Part shown: positions 30,230-39,415 of the stretch, in pieces
Position numbering within the stretch: the stretch's first letter is position 1
How the letters are laid out: every line of letters starts with the position of its first letter
Source: Streptomyces sp. JB150
Lineage (GTDB): Bacteria > Actinomycetota > Actinomycetes > Streptomycetales > Streptomycetaceae
NCBI RefSeq assembly: GCF_011193355.1
Contig: NZ_CP049780.1
Location: 4,229,085-4,293,084 of the forward strand
Reading direction: 5' to 3'
DNA length: 64,000 nt
The notes under the pieces: generated by a model
The model's input: the letters and a program-made list of their open reading frames with translations, nothing else
Databases searched by the model: none
Told to the model about the DNA's origin: nothing
Translations under genes and position numbers: made by a program

Positions 30230-30840
30230 CCGGCCCGACCGCGCGCCGCCGCGGCCGCCCTCGCCGTACGGAGGCCGGTGCGGCGGGCGACACCCGCGAG
30301 CGCATCCTGACCGCGGCCCGCGAGGAGTTCTCCGAACGCGGTTACGAGAAGACCTCCGTACGGGGCATCGCGAAGGCCGCCGGCGTCGACTCGGCGCTGG
30401 TGCACCACTACTTCGGCACGAAGGAGCAAGTCTTCCAGGCCGCGGTGGAGACCGTCTTCGCGCCCGCCCTCAGCGCCCCCGACGTGATCTTCGAAGGGCC
30501 GGCCGACGAGGTCGGCGAGCGGTTCGCGCGGTTCCTGTTCGGGATCTGGGAGAACCCGGTGACCCGCACGCCCCTGCTCGCCGTCCTGCGGTCCGCCGTC
30601 GACAACGAGGCGGCCGCCGCCGTCTTCCGCCGCCTCGTCGCCGGTCAGCTGCTGCGCCGCGTCGCCGCCCGGCTCGGCCTGCCGGACGCCGAGCTGCGCG
30701 CGGAGCTGGCCGCCGCGCAGCTGGTCGGCGTCGCCATGCTGCGCTACGTGATCAAGCTGGAGCCGCTGGCCTCGACCGACGTCGAGGTGATCGTGCAACG
30801 GGTCGCGCCGGTCGTGCAGGGGCACCTCACCAACCCCTGA
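30226..30840 (+). CDS. TetR-family transcriptional regulator
   Basis: 204 residues. A basic start ([16 protein letters not shown]) precedes the TetR helix-turn-helix: [50 protein letters not shown]. The C-terminal ligand-binding domain is of the TetR_C_17-like kind ([20 protein letters not shown]). ATG overlaps the isomerase stop, so the two are cotranslated. It lies 146 bases upstream of ilvD on the same strand, so a role there is possible but unproven. Confidence 0.92.
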   Translation: MTGPTARRRGRPRRTEAGAAGDTRERILTAAREEFSERGYEKTSVRGIAKAAGVDSALVHHYFGTKEQVFQAAVETVFAPALSAPDVIFEGPADEVGERFARFLFGIWENPVTRTPLLAVLRSAVDNEAAAAVFRRLVAGQLLRRVAARLGLPDAELRAELAAAQLVGVAMLRYVIKLEPLASTDVEVIVQRVAPVVQGHLTNP

Positions 30841-30931
30841 CCGGCCAGGTCGCCGCCCCCTGCGAGCCGTTGTTTCCTGAGACGCCCGTCCGTATTGCGG
30901 ACAGTCCGCCCGGGCTGTCGTACCCCCGGCG

Positions 30932-30960
30932 TACGCTCGACTCAGTCAGAACTCTCTGAC
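30932..30960 (+). promoter_or_regulatory. Putative ilvD promoter -10 and inverted repeat
   Basis: TACGCT (30932-30937) is a plausible -10, with transcription expected at about 30944. Immediately after lies GTCAGA-ACTC-TCTGAC (30945-30960), a perfect 6-bp inverted repeat just ahead of the ilvD Shine-Dalgarno (AAGGAG, 30972-30977). It could be an operator or a small mRNA hairpin. Confidence 0.4.
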
Positions 30961-30986
30961 GGAAATCGTTGAAGGAGCGAGCGACG

Positions 30987-32840
30987 ATGCCCGAGCTGAG
31001 GTCCCGCACAGTCACCCACGGCCGCAACATGGCGGGCGCCCGCGCCCTGATGCGCGCCTCCGGTGTACCGGGTGCGGACATCGGCCGGAAGCCCATCATC
31101 GCGGTCGCCAACAGCTTCACCGAGTTCGTGCCGGGCCACACCCACCTCCAGCCGGTCGGCCGGATCGTCAGCGAGGCGATCAAAGAGGCGGGCGGCATCC
31201 CGCGCGAGTTCAACACCATCGCCGTCGACGACGGCATCGCCATGGGCCACGGCGGCATGCTCTACAGCCTGCCGTCCCGCGACCTGATCGCCGACAGCGT
31301 GGAGTACATGGTGGAGGCGCACTGCGCCGACGCCCTGGTCTGCATCTCCAACTGCGACAAGATCACACCGGGCATGCTGATGGCCGCCCTGCGCCTCAAC
31401 ATCCCCGCGGTCTTCGTCTCCGGCGGCCCCATGGAGGCCGGCCGCGCCACCCTGGTCGACGGCACGGTCCGCACCCTCGACCTGGTCGACGCGATCTCCG
31501 ACGCCGTGAACGACAAGATTTCGGACGAGGACATCCTCCGTATCGAGGAGAACGCCTGTCCGACCTGCGGCTCCTGTTCCGGCATGTTCACCGCCAACTC
31601 GATGAACTGCCTCACCGAGGCCATCGGCCTCTCCCTCCCCGGCAACGGCTCGGTCCTGGCCACCCACACCGCCCGCCGCGCGCTCTACGAGAACGCCGCC
31701 CGCACGGTCATGGACATCACTCGCCGGTACTACGAGCAGGACGACGACTCGGTCCTGCCCCGCAACATCGCCACCTTCGCCGCCTTCGAGAACGCGATGG
31801 CCCTGGACATCGCGATGGGCGGCTCCACCAACACGATCCTCCACCTGCTGGCCGCCGCCCAGGAGGCCGGCGTCCCGTTCGGCCTGGAGGAGATCGACGC
31901 CGTCTCGCGCCGCGTCCCGTGCCTGGCGAAGGTCGCCCCCAACGTCGCCAAGAACCGCACGTACTACATGGAGGACGTGCACCGCGCGGGCGGCATCCCC
32001 GCCCTGCTCGGCGAACTCCACCGCGCGGGCCTGCTCAACGAGGACGTCCACGCCGTCCACAGCCCCTCCCTCGCCGACTGGCTGAAGACCTGGGACGTGC
32101 GCGGCGGCTCCCCGTCCCCCGAGGCCGTCGAACTGTGGCACGCGGCCCCCGGCTGTGTCCGCTCCGCCGAGGCGTTCTCCCAGTCCGAGCGCTGGGAGGA
32201 GCTGGACACCGACGCCGAGAACGGCTGCATCCGCTCCGCCGAGCACGCCTACTCCAAGGACGGCGGCCTCGCCGTCCTCAAGGGCAACCTCGCCGTCGAC
32301 GGCTGCGTCGTGAAGACCGCCGGCGTCGACGAGTCGATCTGGACCTTCGAGGGCCCCGCCGTCGTCTGCGAGTCGCAGGAGGAGGCCGTCGAGAAGATCC
32401 TGAACAAGCAGGTCACCGACGGCGACGTGGTCGTCATCCGCTACGAGGGCCCCAAGGGCGGCCCCGGCATGCAGGAGATGCTCTACCCGACGTCCTTCCT
32501 CAAGGGCCGCGGCCTCGGCAAGACCTGCGCGCTGATCACCGACGGCCGCTTCTCCGGCGGCACCTCCGGCCTCTCCATCGGCCACGCCTCCCCGGAGGCG
32601 GCCTCCGGCGGCACCATCGCCCTCGTCGAGGACGGCGACCGCATCCGCATCGACATCCCGAACCGCTCCATCGAGCTGCTGGTCGACGACGCCGAACTGG
32701 CCCGCCGCGAGCAGGCCCTGAACGGCGTGTACGCCCCGAAGAACCGCGACCGCAAGGTCTCGGCCGCACTGCGCGCCTACGCCGCGATGGCCACCAGCGC
32801 GGACAAGGGCGCCGTCCGGGACGTCAGCAAGCTCGGCTGA
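30987..32840 (+). CDS. ilvD: Dihydroxy-acid dehydratase
   Basis: Iron-sulphur dehydratase of valine, leucine and isoleucine synthesis. 617 residues, full length. Cluster cysteines are in [12 protein letters not shown] near residue 122 and [18 protein letters not shown] near 192. [10 protein letters not shown] and the C-terminal [19 protein letters not shown] are both family signatures. I chose ATG 30987 with AAGGAG nine bases upstream; an in-frame start at 30969 would place the ribosome site inside the gene. Confidence 0.97.
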   Translation: MPELRSRTVTHGRNMAGARALMRASGVPGADIGRKPIIAVANSFTEFVPGHTHLQPVGRIVSEAIKEAGGIPREFNTIAVDDGIAMGHGGMLYSLPSRDLIADSVEYMVEAHCADALVCISNCDKITPGMLMAALRLNIPAVFVSGGPMEAGRATLVDGTVRTLDLVDAISDAVNDKISDEDILRIEENACPTCGSCSGMFTANSMNCLTEAIGLSLPGNGSVLATHTARRALYENAARTVMDITRRYYEQDDDSVLPRNIATFAAFENAMALDIAMGGSTNTILHLLAAAQEAGVPFGLEEIDAVSRRVPCLAKVAPNVAKNRTYYMEDVHRAGGIPALLGELHRAGLLNEDVHAVHSPSLADWLKTWDVRGGSPSPEAVELWHAAPGCVRSAEAFSQSERWEELDTDAENGCIRSAEHAYSKDGGLAVLKGNLAVDGCVVKTAGVDESIWTFEGPAVVCESQEEAVEKILNKQVTDGDVVVIRYEGPKGGPGMQEMLYPTSFLKGRGLGKTCALITDGRFSGGTSGLSIGHASPEAASGGTIALVEDGDRIRIDIPNRSIELLVDDAELARREQALNGVYAPKNRDRKVSAALRAYAAMATSADKGAVRDVSKLG

Positions 32841-32857
32841 CCCCCGCCCACGCCCCC

Positions 32858-32892
32858 GAAGCGGCCGCCTCCACGCACGAGCCGGCCGCTTC
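32858..32892 (+). terminator. Hairpin after ilvD
   Basis: 10-bp arms GAAGCGGCCG (32858-32867) and its complement (32883-32892) with a 15-nt loop, 18 bases after the stop. Confidence 0.55.
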
Positions 32893-32903
32893 GGCCGTAT
32901 GGG

Positions 32904-32993
32904 GGCTTGGTGGTACGGGGTGGCTTGGTGGTACGGGGTGGCATGGTGGCACGTGGTGGCCTGGCGGCGCGCGCCGGCCTGGCGGTACGGCGG
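32904..32993. repeat. 18-bp tandem repeat between ilvD and the kinase gene
   Basis: Five 18-bp units; the first two are identical (GGCTTGGTGGTACGGGGT), the next three increasingly degenerate, and weaker copies run on to ~33050. It lies downstream of both convergent genes and is not part of either. The unit being a multiple of three makes misleading open frames on both strands. Confidence 0.85.
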
Positions 32994-33054
32994 CATGGGG
33001 CGGGCGGCACGCGGTGGCTCGGCGGCGCGGGGCCGCACGCGGCGCTGCGGCGGC

Positions 33055-35385
33055 TCACCAGGCGCCCGGGTGCCGCCCGTCCACGCCGAAGACCGTGCCG
33101 TCCGGCGCCGCGGCGTACACCCGCGTGCCCACCAGTACCGGCGCGGGCACCTCACCGGCGACCTTGTCGGAGTCCGCGCCCAGCCGCGCGGGAGTTTCCC
33201 CGACGAGCTTCCCGGTCCGGGCGTCCACGGCGATCAGCCGCCCGTCGGCGGCGGTGAAGTACACCAGCCGACCGTCGGCGACCGGCGCCGAGCCCCGGCT
33301 CACCGACGTCTCCAGGTGCCACAGCCGCTTCCCGCGCGCCAGGTCGAACGCCTCCAGCGAGCCGCCGGCCGCCAGCAGGTACACCACGTCACCGTGCACG
33401 GCCGCCTGCGTGTCCTGCCGCGGCACCGGCAGCGCCACCCGGTCCGCCGCGCGGGAGTGCGGGTCGTACCGTACGACGGCGTCCGTGTCGCCGTAGACGG
33501 AGTCGACGGCGGCGAAGTACACGGCCCGCGGGCGCGAGCCCCCCGGACCCGTGCCGACCGGCTTCACCGCGCCCTCCAGCTCGGCCGTCCAGCGCACCTC
33601 CCCGGTCGCCGGGTCCACCGCGCTGACGCGCGTACCCGTGCCGTCGCCCGTCGGGGCGGCGGTGTAGGCCAGCGGGTCCCCGGCGAAGGCCACGAAGGCA
33701 GGCATCGCGTGGCCCGGAATCCGCCGGCTCCACCGGTCCTCGCCGGTCGCGGTGTTCACCCCGGTGACCGTGCCGTCCGCGCGGGTGAGCAGCAGTGTGC
33801 CCCTGGCGTACCGCGTCGCGGACTGCCGCGGCAGGTCGCGACGCCATACCTCCGCACCGGAGACGGGGTCGAGCGCGGCCAGCCGCCGGCCGCCGTCCGG
33901 GTCGGGCTGCACCAGACCGCCCGAGACGACGGGCGGCCCGCTCGTCGGACCGGTCGTGGCGGAACGCGTCCACGCGCGCGTGCCGTCGGCCGGGTCGAGC
34001 GCGAAGACCTGCCCCGGCCGGGAGCACAGCAGCAGGCCCGCGCCGTACGCGCACTGCGGCACGGCCCCGCCCCTGGCCGCGGGCTTCGCCGCCCAGGCGC
34101 TGAACGCCGTCCGGGGCGAGGCGTCCTCCGGATCTCCGCCCGCCTCGCCGAACGCCCGCACGGACGCCAGCGCACCGCCGACGAGGACGGCGGCGGCGAG
34201 CCCGGCGAGTACGAGACGCCGCCGCCCGGCCCACGCGCGGACACGCCCTCGCGCTCCGGCACCCCGCGCTCCGGCACGACGCGCTCCAGCACCCCGCGCT
34301 CCGGCACCCCGCGCTCCAGCACCCCGCACCCCGGCATCCTGGCCGCTGGCGCCCGCCGGCACACCGGCACCGGCCTTCGCCTCGGCGCCGGAGGCCCCGC
34401 CGGCACGCTCGCCGCCGGCATCCCCGGCCGCCAAACCCGCGACCACCGCACCCTCGGCCGCGCCGGCACCGACCACCGCACCCTCGACGTCGCCGGCCCC
34501 GCCCTCCGCCGCCTCCGCGACCCGCTGCGCCGGTATGAACGCCTGCGTGTCGTACGACGCCGCGACCGACCGCAGCTCCCGCATCAACTCGTCCGGCGTG
34601 GGCCGCTCCTCCGGCTCCTTCGCCAGACACCGCAGCACCAGCGGCGCGAGCCCCTCCGGCACGCCCGCCAGATTTGGCTCGTCATGCACGACCTGGTAGG
34701 CGACGACATAGGGGCTGTCGGAGTCGAACGGCCCACGCCCCGTCGCCGCGTGCACCATCACCGAGCCCAGCGCGAAGATGTCGGCGGCGGGCCCCACCTC
34801 GCGCGGCCGCCGGAACTGCTCCGGCGCCATGAACGGCGGCGTGCCGATCAACTTCCCGGTCTCGGTGCGCAGTTCGCTGTCCTTCGGCCGGGAGATGCCG
34901 AAGTCGATGACCTTCGGCCCGTCCTCGGCGAGCAGCACGTTGCTCGGCTTCAGATCCCGGTGCACGACCCCCACCCGGTGGATGTCGCGCAGCGCCTCCG
35001 CCAGCCCCGCCATCAGCCGGCGCAACTGGGCCGCGGACATGGGCCCGTTCCGCTTCACTTCCTCGGACAAGGTGGGGCCGGGGATGAACAGCGTCGCCAT
35101 CCAGGGCCGTTCGGCCTCCGGATCGGCGTCGACGACGGGCGCCGTGAAGGCCCCGCTGACCCGCCGGGCCGCCGCCACCTCCTGCCGGAACTGCCCCCTG
35201 AACTCGGGATCCCTGGCGAACTCCGCGTGTACGACCTTCACCGCGAGCTTCATCCCCGAGGGGCTGCGCGCGAGATGGACGACGCCCATGCCGCCGGAGC
35301 CCAGACAGGACTCCAGCCGGTAGTCACCGGCGTACTCCGGAAGTTCCGCTTCCGCGCCCGCACCGGTGTTTCGCTGTGGCGCCAT
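33055..35385 (-). CDS. Ser/Thr protein kinase with PQQ-type beta-propeller sensor
   Basis: 776 residues. Hanks-type kinase at ~20-275: GSGGMGVVHLARSPSG (P-loop), LAVKVVHAEF (catalytic Lys), VHRDLKPSNVLL (catalytic loop), VIDFGISRP (DFG). An Ala/Gly-rich juxtamembrane linker includes five GARGA-type repeats encoded by 15-bp tandem repeats. One membrane span near 390-412 (LVLAGLAAAVLVGGALASV) is followed by an extracellular PQQ-like propeller to the C-terminus (FALDPADGTRAW and GVNTATGEDRWSR-type blades). It probably transmits an external signal to kinase activity. ATG follows GGGGG; the upstream open frame is non-coding. Confidence 0.93.
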   Translation of the reverse strand: MAPQRNTGAGAEAELPEYAGDYRLESCLGSGGMGVVHLARSPSGMKLAVKVVHAEFARDPEFRGQFRQEVAAARRVSGAFTAPVVDADPEAERPWMATLFIPGPTLSEEVKRNGPMSAAQLRRLMAGLAEALRDIHRVGVVHRDLKPSNVLLAEDGPKVIDFGISRPKDSELRTETGKLIGTPPFMAPEQFRRPREVGPAADIFALGSVMVHAATGRGPFDSDSPYVVAYQVVHDEPNLAGVPEGLAPLVLRCLAKEPEERPTPDELMRELRSVAASYDTQAFIPAQRVAEAAEGGAGDVEGAVVGAGAAEGAVVAGLAAGDAGGERAGGASGAEAKAGAGVPAGASGQDAGVRGAGARGAGARGAGARRAGARGAGARGRVRAWAGRRRLVLAGLAAAVLVGGALASVRAFGEAGGDPEDASPRTAFSAWAAKPAARGGAVPQCAYGAGLLLCSRPGQVFALDPADGTRAWTRSATTGPTSGPPVVSGGLVQPDPDGGRRLAALDPVSGAEVWRRDLPRQSATRYARGTLLLTRADGTVTGVNTATGEDRWSRRIPGHAMPAFVAFAGDPLAYTAAPTGDGTGTRVSAVDPATGEVRWTAELEGAVKPVGTGPGGSRPRAVYFAAVDSVYGDTDAVVRYDPHSRAADRVALPVPRQDTQAAVHGDVVYLLAAGGSLEAFDLARGKRLWHLETSVSRGSAPVADGRLVYFTAADGRLIAVDARTGKLVGETPARLGADSDKVAGEVPAPVLVGTRVYAAAPDGTVFGVDGRHPGAW
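34251..34325. repeat. 15-bp tandem repeat in the kinase linker
   Basis: Five 15-bp units such as GCGCTCCGGCACCCC, differing by one or two bases, encoding the GARGA-type pentapeptides on the minus strand. Copy number can change without a frameshift. Confidence 0.85.
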
Positions 35386-35571
35386 GGACCACCCCCGTGC
35401 TCTTCGTCCGTGCGCGCGACGCACGGAGCCTAGTCGATGAGGCGTACGGGACCGAGGCGGCTTGCTAGCCTCCGTGTGCGAGTTGCGTACATATGTTTTG
35501 AGGCGCGACTGCAGGGAATCAACGCGATCCCATGGCCGATCCGAGCCATGGGTCAACGGGGGAGGTTTTCC

Positions 35572-35907
35572 ATGTCCGTGGACAACACGGCAGAGGCCGT
35601 CGGCGTCGCCGAGGCCGCACCGGTGGAGACGGCGGCCGAGGCCGTCACGACGACGGCCCTGCGCTACTACCCGGTCGCCCCGGGCGTCCGGCTCAACGTC
35701 CGCAGCGGCCCCGGCACCAACTATCCGATCGTCCGCGTCCTGAACGAGGGCGCCCGCGTCCCGATCTTCTGCCAGCGCCCGGGCGAGACCGTCACCGGGC
35801 CCTACGGCACCTCGAAGATCTGGGACAACATCAGCCAGGGCGAGTACGTCTCCGACGCCTACGTGAACACGGGCACCGACGGCTACGTCGCCTCCCGCTG
35901 CCTCTGA
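35572..35907 (+). CDS. Small SH3 domain-containing protein
   Basis: 111 residues from ATG 35572, preceded by GGGGGAGG; earlier Mets in the frame lack ribosome sites. Residues 1-28 are Ala/Glu/Val-rich without a signal peptide. Residues 30-111 are a bacterial SH3-like domain: PGVRLNVRSGPGTNYPIVRV is the family hallmark, with two Cys (PIFCQRPG, SRCL) at positions that could form a disulphide. The partner or ligand is unknown. It is transcribed divergently from the kinase, 186 bases away. Confidence 0.8.
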   Translation: MSVDNTAEAVGVAEAAPVETAAEAVTTTALRYYPVAPGVRLNVRSGPGTNYPIVRVLNEGARVPIFCQRPGETVTGPYGTSKIWDNISQGEYVSDAYVNTGTDGYVASRCL

Positions 35908-36035
35908 CGCCACCTGGCAGCCGACACAGGCGCCTGGCACCCGGCGCCTGACGCCCGGCACAGACATCAGGCCGCCTGACACCCGCCTGGGAGCCCGCAC
36001 CCGGCCCGTCGCCCCACGGAAGCCATAATCGACGC

Positions 36036-36581
36036 GTGAGCGACGAAACCGGCACCCCGACGACGACCCCCGCGGCCGCGGGCTCCCAGCCCAGCACGCC
36101 GGCCCCAGGCTCAGGATCAGGCCCGGGCCCGCGCCCGGAGCCCCTCCGCTTCTTCGGCACGACCTGGCTGCACCACGACAACGGCTACGCCCTGCGCCGC
36201 GTCGCCGTCTCCGCCGGATCCCTCGCCGCCGCCGTCGTCTCCTGCCTGGTGCTGCGCTTCGCCTACGAGGGCCTGCTCATCGCCAACACCGGCAACCTGG
36301 TGTCCCTGCTGGTCGTCGGCATGTTCGCGGTGTGCAGCGCGCTCGCCTTCCGGCACACCTGGGACAGCTTCGGCAACCGCCCCGACCCCGAGCGCCAGGC
36401 CTCCCTGCGCGGCCTGCTCTCCATCGGCTTCGTCGGCTCCCTCCTCGCGTACTTCTTCCGCTCCCTCACCGAGGCCCCCGGCGAGAAGCTCCACCGCCGC
36501 GAGTACGAGGCGGCCCGCGCCCGGCACGAGAAGCGCACGTCCCGCCGCACCGGCAACCCGTCGAAGAAGCGCCGCCGCTGA
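36036..36581 (+). CDS. Hypothetical integral membrane protein
   Basis: 181 residues. A Pro/Gly/Ser-rich cytoplasmic start (~1-45) is followed by three hydrophobic stretches at about 56-74 (VAVSAGSLAAAVVSCLVLRF), 82-105 (TGNLVSLLVVGMFAVCSALAF) and 125-142 (LLSIGFVGSLLAYFF), and a basic tail rich in Arg/Lys. GTG start; CATAAT ends 6 nt upstream, so likely leaderless. Function unknown. Confidence 0.75.
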   Translation: MSDETGTPTTTPAAAGSQPSTPAPGSGSGPGPRPEPLRFFGTTWLHHDNGYALRRVAVSAGSLAAAVVSCLVLRFAYEGLLIANTGNLVSLLVVGMFAVCSALAFRHTWDSFGNRPDPERQASLRGLLSIGFVGSLLAYFFRSLTEAPGEKLHRREYEAARARHEKRTSRRTGNPSKKRRR

Positions 36582-36585
36582 CGGC

Positions 36586-36740
36586 CGCCCCCACCCCCGG
36601 GACCGGCTCCCGCCCCCACCCCCGGGACCGGCTCCCGCGCCCGCCACCGGACCGACCGGCCACCACCCCACCGGACCGACCGGCCACCACCCCCACCGGA
36701 CCGGTCCTCGCCCCACCCCACCGGACTGACCGGCCCTCAC
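36586..36740. repeat. 24-25-bp C-rich tandem repeats
   Basis: Two exact 25-bp copies at 36586-36610 and 36611-36635 (core CCCCCACCCCCGGGACCGG), then about four units of 24-25 bp around ACCGGACCGACCGGCCACC. Located in the 232-bp gap before the methyltransferase gene. Confidence 0.8.
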
Positions 36741-36813
36741 CCCACCCGCCCGTCCGCCCCCGAGCTCACCGAAACTCCCCGCCCCCGCGCGCGCCCTTGG
36801 CCACCATGGCCCC

Positions 36814-37620
36814 ATGCCGACATCGCCGTACCACTCCGCCAGGGCCCACTCCTTCAACACCGCCGCCACCCAGTACGCCGCGAACCGCCCCTCCTACCCG
36901 CCCGTCCTCTTCGACACGATCGAGGCGATCGCCGGCCGCCCCCTCGCCGGCGCCCGGGTCGTGGACATCGGCGCCGGCACCGGAATAGCGACCGCCCTCC
37001 TGCACCGGCGCGGCGCGCACGTCGTCGCCGTGGAGCCCGGCAAGGGCATGGCGGCCGAGTTCCGCCGCGCCCACCCCGCCATCCCGCTCGTCCGCGGCAA
37101 CGGCAACGCCCTCCCGCTCACCGACTCCTGCGCCGACTTCGTGACCTACGCCCAGGCCTGGCACTGGACCGACCCCGCCCGCGCCCTGCCGGAGGCGTTC
37201 CGCGTGCTGCGGCCGGGCGGCGCGCTCGCGCTGTGGTGGAACCTGGAGGCCGAGGACATTCCCTGGATCGCGGAACAGACCGAGCGCGTCCGACACCACT
37301 ACGGCGACGACGTGATCGCCACCTGGGGCAGCCGCGGCCCCCACCGCACCAGCGCCCTCCCGGCGTTCGCCGCCGCCCTCGAAGCGACCGCCCCGGGCGC
37401 CGCCCCGCACTGCGTCCGCGAGGTCGTCCGCTGGAGCCGCCGCGTCCCCGTCGACACCCATCTCGCCAACCTCGGCAGCCACTCGATCTTCCTCGTGCAC
37501 GGCGCGGACCGCAGGGCCGCCTTCCTCGCCGAGGAACGCGACCACCTCCTGCGCCGCTTCCCCGACGGCACGGTCGAGGAGGTCTACGACGTGGAACTCC
37601 TGCTCACCAAGGCCCCCTGA
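36814..37620 (+). CDS. Class I SAM-dependent methyltransferase
   Basis: 268 residues. SAM-binding motif I is RVVDIGAGTGIATALLHRRG near residue 48, with an acidic residue at the end of the next strand (VVAVEPGKGM). A later motif, DFVTYAQAWHWTDPARALPE, is typical of the Methyltransf_11 group, followed by RPGGALALWWN. Residues 1-35 resemble the FNTAATQYAANRPSYP start common to this group. Substrate unknown. It reads toward the ABC transporter genes but is separated from them by their own promoter. Confidence 0.88.
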   Translation: MPTSPYHSARAHSFNTAATQYAANRPSYPPVLFDTIEAIAGRPLAGARVVDIGAGTGIATALLHRRGAHVVAVEPGKGMAAEFRRAHPAIPLVRGNGNALPLTDSCADFVTYAQAWHWTDPARALPEAFRVLRPGGALALWWNLEAEDIPWIAEQTERVRHHYGDDVIATWGSRGPHRTSALPAFAAALEATAPGAAPHCVREVVRWSRRVPVDTHLANLGSHSIFLVHGADRRAAFLAEERDHLLRRFPDGTVEEVYDVELLLTKAP

Positions 37621-37648
37621 CCGCACCCGGCGCCCCCTCTCACGCCGC

Positions 37649-37695
37649 TTGACGGGGTCCGCCCCCGAGAGGATTATTCATCACATGATGAATAA
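37649..37695 (+). promoter_or_regulatory. Leaderless promoter with 22-bp palindrome spanning the start codon
   Basis: TTGACG (37649-37654), 17-bp spacer, GATTAT (37672-37677), then 7 nt to ATG 37685. A perfect palindrome with arms TTATTCATCA (37674-37683) and TGATGAATAA (37686-37695) covers the -10 end, the presumed transcription start and the ATG. This is the form expected of a TetR-, PadR- or MarR-type operator; the repressor is not adjacent. Confidence 0.75.
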
Positions 37696-38539
37696 CCAGG
37701 CAAGGCCCCCCGACCCCACCCCCACCGGCCCCGTCAACCGGACTCACCACCCCGCCGAGCTCGCCGCAGACCACGCGGCCGCCCCTGCGGCCGTCCACGC
37801 CGACGGCCTCACCGTCGTCCGCGGCCACCGCACCGTCCTGCACGACCTCCGCTTCACCGTCCCCCGCGGCCGGATCACCGGCCTCCTCGGCCCCTCCGGC
37901 TGCGGCAAGTCCACCCTCATACGCGCGATCGTCGGCACCCAGGCCAAGGTCACCGGCACCCTCGACGTCCTCGGCCGCCCCGCCGGCCACCCCGCCCTGC
38001 GCTCCCGCATCGGCTACGTCACCCAAGCCCCCTCCGTCTACGACGACCTCACCGTCCGCCAGAACCTCGCCTACTTCGCCGCCGTCCTCACCCCGGGCCG
38101 CGCCGCCGCCGAACACCGCCACCACGACGTCGACCGGGCCATCGCCGACGTCGACCTCGCCGGCCACGCCGACACCCTCGCCGGCAACCTCTCCGGCGGC
38201 CAGCGCAGCCGCGTCTCCCTGGCCGTCGCCCTCCTCGGCACCCCCGAACTCCTCGTCCTCGACGAACCGACCGTCGGCCTCGACCCCGTCCTGCGCCGCG
38301 ACCTGTGGCAGCTCTTCCACGACATCGCCGCCTCCCGCGGCGCCACCCTCCTCGTCTCCTCCCACGTCATGGACGAGGCCGAGCGCTGCCACCGCCTCCT
38401 GCTCATGCGCGAGGGCCGGGTCCTCGCCGACGACACCCCCGACGCCCTGCGCGCCCGCACCGGAGCCGACACCGTCGAAGCGGCCTTCCTCCACCTGGTC
38501 GACGAGGCCGCGGGCCGCACGAAGGAGAGCACTCGATGA
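37685..38539 (+). CDS. ABC transporter ATP-binding protein (ABC-2 type)
   Basis: 284 residues from ATG 37685. After a ~35-residue Pro/Ala/His-rich start comes the ATPase: Walker A GLLGPSGCGKSTLIRAIVG near 76, Q-loop YVTQAPSVYDDLTV, signature NLSGGQRSRVSLA near 172, Walker B LLVLDEPTVGLDP, H-loop LLVSSHVMDEAERC. This is the DrrA/CcmA-type of drug or lipid exporters. Its stop overlaps the permease start (ATGA). The palindrome over the start codon suggests tight repression. Confidence 0.93.
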   Translation: MMNNQARPPDPTPTGPVNRTHHPAELAADHAAAPAAVHADGLTVVRGHRTVLHDLRFTVPRGRITGLLGPSGCGKSTLIRAIVGTQAKVTGTLDVLGRPAGHPALRSRIGYVTQAPSVYDDLTVRQNLAYFAAVLTPGRAAAEHRHHDVDRAIADVDLAGHADTLAGNLSGGQRSRVSLAVALLGTPELLVLDEPTVGLDPVLRRDLWQLFHDIAASRGATLLVSSHVMDEAERCHRLLLMREGRVLADDTPDALRARTGADTVEAAFLHLVDEAAGRTKESTR

Positions 38540-39321
38540 GCACCACCACCGCCCCGGCGCCACCACCGGCACCCACCCGCGCCCTGAACGCCTCCCGCAC
38601 CACCGCCACCGCCGCCCGCGTCCTGCGCCAGCTCGCCCACGACCCGCGCACGATCGCGTTGATGATCCTCATTCCCTGCGTGATGCTGCTCCTGCTGCGC
38701 TACGTCTTCGACGGCAGCCCGCGCACCTTCGACACCATCGGCGCCTCGCTCCTCGGCATCTTCCCCCTGGTCACCATGTTCCTGGTGACCTCCATCGCCA
38801 CCCTGCGCGAACGCACCTCGGGCACCCTCGAACGCCTCCTCGCCCTGCCCCTCGGCAAAGGCGACCTCATCGCCGGCTACGCCCTCGCCTTCGGCACCCT
38901 GGCGATCATCCAGTCCGCCCTCGCCACCGCCCTCGCCCTGTGGGCCCTCGGCCTCGACGTCACCGGCTCCCCGTGGCTGCTGCTGCTCGTCGCCCTCCTC
39001 GACGCGCTGCTCGGCACCGCCCTCGGCCTGTTCGTCTCCGCCTTCGCGGCCTCCGAGTTCCAGGCCGTCCAGTTCATGCCCGCCGTGATCTTCCCCCAGC
39101 TCCTCCTCTGCGGCCTCTTCACCCCGAGGGACGCCATGCACCCCGTCCTCGAAGCCCTCTCCGGCGTACTGCCCATGTCCTACGCCGTCGACGGCATGAA
39201 CCAGGTCCTGCGGCACACCGACATGACCGCCGACTTCGTCCGCGACGTCCTGATCGTCGCCGGCTCCGCCCTCCTCGTCCTCGCCCTCGGCGCCGCGACA
39301 CTGCGCCGCCGCACCCCCTGA
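38536..39321 (+). CDS. ABC-2 type transporter permease
   Basis: 261 residues with about six membrane segments: IALMILIPCVMLLLLRYVF, LLGIFPLVTMFLVTSIATL, LIAGYALAFGTLAIIQSALA, WLLLLVALLDALLGTALGLF, FMPAVIFPQLLLCGLF, and VLIVAGSALLVLALGAATL. The ERTSGTLERLLALPL segment is the ABC-2 membrane signature. ATG overlaps the ATPase stop and has GAAGGAG upstream. Together they form a two-gene exporter; the cargo is unknown. Confidence 0.92.
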   Translation: MSTTTAPAPPPAPTRALNASRTTATAARVLRQLAHDPRTIALMILIPCVMLLLLRYVFDGSPRTFDTIGASLLGIFPLVTMFLVTSIATLRERTSGTLERLLALPLGKGDLIAGYALAFGTLAIIQSALATALALWALGLDVTGSPWLLLLVALLDALLGTALGLFVSAFAASEFQAVQFMPAVIFPQLLLCGLFTPRDAMHPVLEALSGVLPMSYAVDGMNQVLRHTDMTADFVRDVLIVAGSALLVLALGAATLRRRTP

Positions 39322-39415
39322 ACCGCACGTCCGCCCACCGGACACCCGCCCCGTCCCGCACCCCCGAGTGCGAGGATGGCCCCGGACGACGCACACCCCG
39401 GAGGGCACCCCAGCC

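Noticed and set aside
30942..33155. 737-codon minus-strand frame containing a hexapeptide repeat (ATPYHQ type)
   Set aside because: The repeat is only the 18-bp minisatellite read in one frame, and the remainder is opposite ilvD.
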